Assembly (NCBI GenBank): GCA_002686955.1
Contig: NYZA01000012.1
Span: 1-25,893, forward strand
DNA: 25,893 nt
Reading direction: 5' to 3'
Source: Gemmatimonadota bacterium
GTDB taxonomy: Bacteria > GCA-2686955
A program made the position numbers and the translations under genes. The notes under the pieces were generated by a model. It saw only the letters and a program-made list of their open reading frames with translations, was not told the origin of the DNA and did no database searches. Below are positions 22,588 to 25,893 of the stretch, piece after piece (position 1 is the first letter of the stretch; each line of letters starts with the position of its first letter).

Positions 22588-23697
22588 TCAAGACCTGAAA
22601 GGCGCGATCCCACTCAGATAGAACGAAGGCGCCAGTGCCGCCTCCGGGGGATCGCCCACAACCGCCTCGAAGAATGCCCTGGCTCGGGCGCGGCCTCGCA
22701 TCACGGCGATCTCGTTGCACAGAAACCAGGCGACCGCGCGCACGAACACCTCTTCGGCGGAGCGCGCCGAATACCCCAGCTCCCGCTCGGCCTTCTCCGA
22801 CGAGTAGTACATATACCTCCCGCAAGCCGCACTCGCCTGCGCACGCGTCGCCCGAGGCGGGCTCGCCCTCAGACGCCCAAACGCCTCCAACCCGAGTCCG
22901 AGCACCCACATCGTCCCCCGCCCGAGCTTCAAGACCGGAAAGGGAGTCCCCGTTAGCTTCGCCAAGATCTCGCCCGCCCGCCGAATCGTGATGTTCTCGC
23001 CACCAAGAATGTAGCGCTCACCCTCCCTGCCCCGTTCCGCCGCCAGAAGATGCCCCCGGGCGACATCTTCCACGTCGACATGGCTCCGCCCTCCGGACCA
23101 ATAGGCCCGGCTTCCCCCCGCCAGCGCGCGAAGCACGACCCGGTTCGATGGGGTCGGCCGGAAGTCGCCCGGACCGAGGACCACCGCCGGATTCACAACC
23201 ACCAGCGGAAGCCCGAGCTCACGGGCGATCTTTAGCGCCGCGCGTTCACCCGCGATCTTCGCCCGCCGATAGATCTCCATCTCGTCCCCCGCGATGCTCG
23301 ACTCGTCCCTGATCTCATCCGATTTCGGGGAGCTACCGACCGTCGCGCATGACGAGGTGTGCACGATCCGCTCCAGGCTCCCCGCCGATGCCGCCGCCCG
23401 CAGCACGTTCTCGGTCCCCTCGACCGCCGTCCCCCAGATCTCTTCAGCCTCGTCCGGGCTGTGACTGAAGCGCGTGGCGGTATGAAAGAGGTGGGTGCGC
23501 CCCTCCATCGCACCGCGGAGTGAATCTCGGTCGAGCAGATCCCCGACCCGCACCTCGATCTTGCCCTCGATCCCGGCCAGAGATCGTCGATCCGATCCCG
23601 CCCGGACCATCGCCCGCACATTGTGCCCACCCTCGACGAGCAGTCGCACGATTCGCGACCCGATATGGCCGTTCGCGCCGGTAACGATCGCTTTCAT
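22588..23697 (-). CDS. NAD-dependent epimerase/dihydroflavonol reductase-like SDR (HpnA-like)
   Basis: A 369-residue extended short-chain dehydrogenase. The Rossmann glycine motif is GANGHIG (7-13), and the catalytic pair is Y143-x3-K147 (YRRAK) with S115/S116 upstream (HTSSCATVG). The segment NPAVVLGPGD and the downstream SHVDVEDVARGHLLA follow the pattern of HpnA-like and dihydroflavonol-reductase-like epimerases, which often act on sugar or hopanoid-linked substrates. A start at 23697 is the best fit to the family; an ATG 12 bases earlier (23709, MIPAMK) is possible and neither has a strong ribosome site. The C-terminal part of about 100 residues (AFGRLRASPPRAT..., RGRARARAFFEAV) is less conserved. 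Substrate unknown; there are no hopanoid genes in the window. Confidence 0.87.
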   Translation of the reverse strand: MKAIVTGANGHIGSRIVRLLVEGGHNVRAMVRAGSDRRSLAGIEGKIEVRVGDLLDRDSLRGAMEGRTHLFHTATRFSHSPDEAEEIWGTAVEGTENVLRAAASAGSLERIVHTSSCATVGSSPKSDEIRDESSIAGDEMEIYRRAKIAGERAALKIARELGLPLVVVNPAVVLGPGDFRPTPSNRVVLRALAGGSRAYWSGGRSHVDVEDVARGHLLAAERGREGERYILGGENITIRRAGEILAKLTGTPFPVLKLGRGTMWVLGLGLEAFGRLRASPPRATRAQASAACGRYMYYSSEKAERELGYSARSAEEVFVRAVAWFLCNEIAVMRGRARARAFFEAVVGDPPEAALAPSFYLSGIAPFRS

Positions 23698-23800
23698 TGC
23701 TGGGATCATGCACTCTGGGTTCCCCTCGGTAAAGCGCCGAGGATGACGCTCCCGACATCCAGATGGTAGGTTCGCCGACCCTGAAAACACACCGATTCGA

Positions 23801-23817
23801 TCGCTCCTCACGAGCGA
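23801..23817 (+). promoter_or_regulatory. Small hairpin just upstream of the PC4-like gene's ribosome site
   Basis: TCGCTC (23801-23806) and GAGCGA (23812-23817) form a 6-bp stem with a 5-base loop, immediately followed by AGAGAGG, the ribosome site of the ATG at 23831. It may tune translation. Short enough to be chance. Confidence 0.3.
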
Positions 23818-23830
23818 AGAGAGGAACACG

Positions 23831-24082
23831 ATGGCCAGCGAAGAAACCGTCATCGCCGATATCGAGAGAAACCCGGAAGAGATCGTCCGGGCGAGAGTGA
23901 CCGAGTTCAAGGGCCGCCATTACGTCGATTTCCGCACCTACTATCTTGCCGACAACGACGAGTGGCGCCCCACCAAGAAAGGGATCTCTCTCGCTGTAGA
24001 GAGCTTCGAAGAGCTCGAATCGGCCATGGCAAAGGTGAGAGAACACCTGCTCGCCCAGAAGCTGATCGGCGCCGAGGCCTGA
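23831..24082 (+). CDS. PC4/SUB1-like single-stranded nucleic acid-binding protein
   Basis: The 83-residue protein has the pattern of the transcriptional coactivator p15/PC4 domain (VTEFKGRHYVDFRTYY then WRPTKKGISL), a curved beta-sheet dimer that binds single-stranded DNA and is seen in many bacteria as a small protein. Length, basic KK near the end and the helix after residue 55 (FEELESAMAKVREHLL) agree. AGAGGA lies about 6 bases before the ATG. The next gene begins on the base after its stop, so the pair forms an operon. The role in bacteria is usually linked to transcription or repair; nothing local adds to that. Confidence 0.82.
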   Translation: MASEETVIADIERNPEEIVRARVTEFKGRHYVDFRTYYLADNDEWRPTKKGISLAVESFEELESAMAKVREHLLAQKLIGAEA

Positions 24083-25135
24083 GTGCTCTCGGCGCTGGCC
24101 TCGGTCCCGCGTTACCCCTGCGCGCAACTGCCCACGCCGGTCCAGCGCCTCGCCGAGCTGGGGCGCGCCTTGGGTATCCCCGAGCTCTGGATCAAAAGGG
24201 ACGATCTGAGCGGAACGCTCTACGGCGGAAACAAGATCCGCAAGCTCAGTTTTCTGCTCGGCCAAGCTCTCGAGGAGAAGCGACACCGAATCGTCACCGC
24301 CGGCGCGATCGGCTCGCACCACAGTTTAGCGACGACACTCTACGGCCGCCGTGCCGGCCTCGAGGTAGAAGCCGCGCTCTTTCCCCAGCCTCCGACCGAC
24401 CACGTGAAAGCGAACCTCGCGGCGAATCTAGGAGCGGGAGCTCACCCGATACCGCTCCGCTCGCCGATCGAGGTTCCCTTCGTGCTCGCGTTGCGCTCGC
24501 GCCGTAGCGGAGCGATGCTCATTCCTGGCGGCGGATCGAGCCCCCGCGGCGCGATCGGCTACGTCGAGGCCGCGCTCGAGCTCGCGGAACAAGTGCGCAC
24601 CGGTGAGCTACCGGAGCCGGACCTGGCGATCGTCCCGCTCGGCACGGGAGGCACCGCGGCCGGTCTCGAATTGGGCCTACGACTCGCCGGCCTGCGAACC
24701 CGTCTGCTCGCCGTGCGAGTGATCGACCGCATCATCGGAAACGCGACAACAGTAGTTCGTCTCGCGCACCGCATTCAAAAAGAGATGCACCGATTCGATC
24801 CCGCTCTGCCATGGGTTCGTGTCGGGCGCTGCGATGTCGAGCACCGACAGTTCGGAGGGCGCTATGGTGAAGCAACACCCGCCGCGATCGACGCAGCCCA
24901 CCAGGCACGAGCTCTCGAAGGGATCGAGCTGGAGACAACATACACCGCCAAGGCCCTCGCCGCAATCGTATGCCGCGCCCGTGAAGGCAGCCTGCCCAAT
25001 GGACCGATCCTCTTCTGGAACACTTTCAGTTCGGTACGCCCCCCCGGCTACGACCCCACCGGCGCCGCCATCCGCCACCTGCTCCCTCCCCAATGGAAAC
25101 ATATTTTCGATGATGAGAATATGTGGGATGACTGA
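24083..25135 (+). CDS. PLP-dependent D-cysteine desulfhydrase/ACC deaminase-family enzyme
   Basis: The 350-residue protein belongs to the fold-type II PLP family. The Schiff-base lysine is K51 in YGGNKIRKL after KRDDLSG, exactly as in DcyD and ACC deaminase. The loop at 74-80 reads GAIGSHH, where the family usually has GGIQSN-H/Q; serine 78 is kept but Q and N are replaced. The glycine-rich phosphate loop is PLGTGGTAAGL (about 195-205). Members break C-S or C-N bonds in D-cysteine or aminocyclopropane carboxylate; the altered loop makes the substrate uncertain. The GTG at 24083 directly follows the upstream TGA, and no ATG is close. Last functional gene before the recombinase remnant. Confidence 0.88.
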   Translation: MLSALASVPRYPCAQLPTPVQRLAELGRALGIPELWIKRDDLSGTLYGGNKIRKLSFLLGQALEEKRHRIVTAGAIGSHHSLATTLYGRRAGLEVEAALFPQPPTDHVKANLAANLGAGAHPIPLRSPIEVPFVLALRSRRSGAMLIPGGGSSPRGAIGYVEAALELAEQVRTGELPEPDLAIVPLGTGGTAAGLELGLRLAGLRTRLLAVRVIDRIIGNATTVVRLAHRIQKEMHRFDPALPWVRVGRCDVEHRQFGGRYGEATPAAIDAAHQARALEGIELETTYTAKALAAIVCRAREGSLPNGPILFWNTFSSVRPPGYDPTGAAIRHLLPPQWKHIFDDENMWDD

Positions 25136-25149
25136 ATACTGGCGCTCCG

Positions 25150-25690
25150 AGATCCGTGATAAGCAGCCAGGCACGCCCCGTGGCTCCGCCCCCCCCGAAC
25201 CTGAGATCCCGACCGCCAGTAGGAGCGACGCCGGAGCATCTGAGTTCAGCTTTCCCGCCCCGACCCATACAGCGCCGTGCCGCAGCGCGCCCAGCAGGGC
25301 CGGCAACAGCCACGCGCCCGCCGCCGGTAGCGAGGGCGCGAACCAGGCTGCGGCAACCCGCGGCACCGCTTCGGCGCGGCGCTTCGAGATGCTCGGGGCG
25401 GGGCCGGGCCGCGGGCGTGGGTCCGCGGACAGGTGGAGACCAGAGCTCGCATCACAGGCGATCCAAGGGGCTCTCGATGCCGCAGCTCATCTGCTCCAAG
25501 ATGGCGCTGTATCGCAAGGTGGCTGAGGAAGGCTCTCACGTCGGCGCTGGTGCGCGCGGCGACCGCGTTACGCTGGCCCAGGTGGGCGAAGAAGCGCTGC
25601 GTCCATCCCAGATAGGCCGCCTCCGTCGCCGGCGCGTAGTGCGCAAGCGCAGCAGCTTGCGCATGTTGCCGAGCCTCTCGTTTGCTGGGA
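25150..25690 (-). pseudogene. Decayed tyrosine recombinase/integrase
   Basis: In one minus-strand frame, 25689-25498 encodes the N-terminal core-binding domain of a tyrosine recombinase (REARQHAQAA, HYAPATEAAYLGWTQRFF, VRAFLSHLAIQRH). After about 75 codons that do not align in this frame but partly do in another (SKRRAEAVPRV), the same frame resumes with ALYGSG near 25275-25258, then a TGA stop (25248-25246) and LRRRSYWRSGSQVRGG, resembling the LYGSGLR...D-x-D...VRGGKG block of phage/integron-type integrases. The catalytic HxxR and Y regions are absent, and the next 15 bases run into the dcyD-like gene. It is therefore degraded by at least one frameshift, one stop and a 3' truncation. Whether it was an integron or phage integrase cannot be told. 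Confidence 0.7.
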
Positions 25691-25882
25691 CCGCACGCTC
25701 CGGACTCTGCTTCGCACCCTCCTCTCAGGCTCGTTCCAGTCGAAACTCCTGGCAGTAGAGCGTCACCGAATGAGCCGCCTGCCGCATCCGCTACGTAAGC
25801 GATCAATATGCGGCGTTCTTCACAGTCACCCCCACGCGTCATATCGTCTCCTCCACTTCACCCACAACGAGGAGCCCTCGCA
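25691..25882. other. Leader region before a possible gene at the right edge
   Basis: About 190 bases with no recognised gene. It probably contained the 5' region of the decayed recombinase on the minus strand and the promoter of the next plus-strand gene. A short inverted repeat (cgagg-agc-cctcg, 25868-25880) overlaps the ribosome site. No attI or attC-like site was identified. Confidence 0.35.
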
Positions 25883-25893
25883 ATGCACACGAA
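25883..25893 (+). CDS. Possible start of a gene cut by the window edge
   Basis: An ATG at 25883 has GAGGAG 8 bases upstream, a good ribosome site. Only the first three codons (M-H-T) and part of a fourth are visible, so no function can be given. Confidence 0.35.

Noticed and set aside
1-25893. CRISPR array, tRNA, rRNA or intact insertion sequence
   Set aside because: No regularly spaced repeats, no GGTTCGAAT-type T-arm with a fitting acceptor stem, and no complete transposase were found on either strand by eye.

Overview
The window looks like a chromosomal piece of a high-GC, Gram-negative, probably uncultured bacterium. Evidence is the twin-arginine ferredoxin, periplasmic multihaem cytochrome, several Sec signal peptides, GAGGA/AGGAG-type ribosome binding sites, tight ATGA start/stop overlaps and TGA/TAG/TAA all used as stops. 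The gene set (NrfD-type redox module, Ycf48-like secreted propeller, LPCY-type sulfatase-like hydrolase) would fit a Desulfobacterota/Myxococcota/Binatota-like lineage, but the sequence alone does not fix the taxon.

Layout. 1-2557 (+): an electron-transfer operon of a hexahaem cytochrome c (5' end probably off the window), a Tat-exported 4x[4Fe-4S] ferredoxin and an NrfD-type membrane quinone subunit. 2558-3804: a gene-poor stretch holding a decayed APH(6)-type kinase pseudogene (-). 8980-3805 (-): a citrate-lyase-like operon: a CitD-CitE fusion, CitF, a small membrane protein and a homoaconitase that resembles fungal Lys4. 9114-14521 (+): a Cas4/RecB-like nuclease with a degenerate exonuclease domain, an SF1 Upf1/Dna2-like helicase, a zinc-ribbon plus CysZ/EI24-like membrane protein, and a sulfotransferase. 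14508-16022 (-): a secreted Ycf48-like beta-propeller. 16113-17063 (+): an amidinotransferase/deiminase-fold enzyme. 19526-16999 (-): an EF-hand/TPR exported protein translationally coupled to a sulfatase-like hydrolase that lacks the formylglycine cysteine. 19621-22581: a NadQ-like Nudix/winged-helix NAD regulator (+), an exported protein of unknown function (-) with a clear terminator, and nadA (+) preceded by a perfect 9-3-9 palindrome that is the probable NadQ operator. 22588-23697 (-): an NAD-dependent epimerase/reductase. 23831-25135 (+): a PC4-like ssDNA-binding protein and a PLP-dependent D-cysteine desulfhydrase/ACC-deaminase-like enzyme. 25150-25690 (-): a decayed tyrosine recombinase, followed by the probable start of another gene at the right edge.

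Functional picture. The strongest candidate for an undescribed system is the 3.8-9.0 kb operon. It joins citrate-lyase subunits, including a fused acyl carrier domain with a displaced prosthetic-group serine, to a homoaconitase rather than an ordinary aconitase. This suggests reversible cleavage of citrate or of a longer homologue such as homocitrate, but substrate and direction are inference. The second candidate is the nuclease-helicase-membrane protein cassette at 9.1-13.4 kb. The NadQ/nadA pair is a readable local regulatory circuit. Two decayed genes (kinase, recombinase) mark old gene-transfer activity on both sides. No tRNA, rRNA, CRISPR array or intact insertion sequence was seen.
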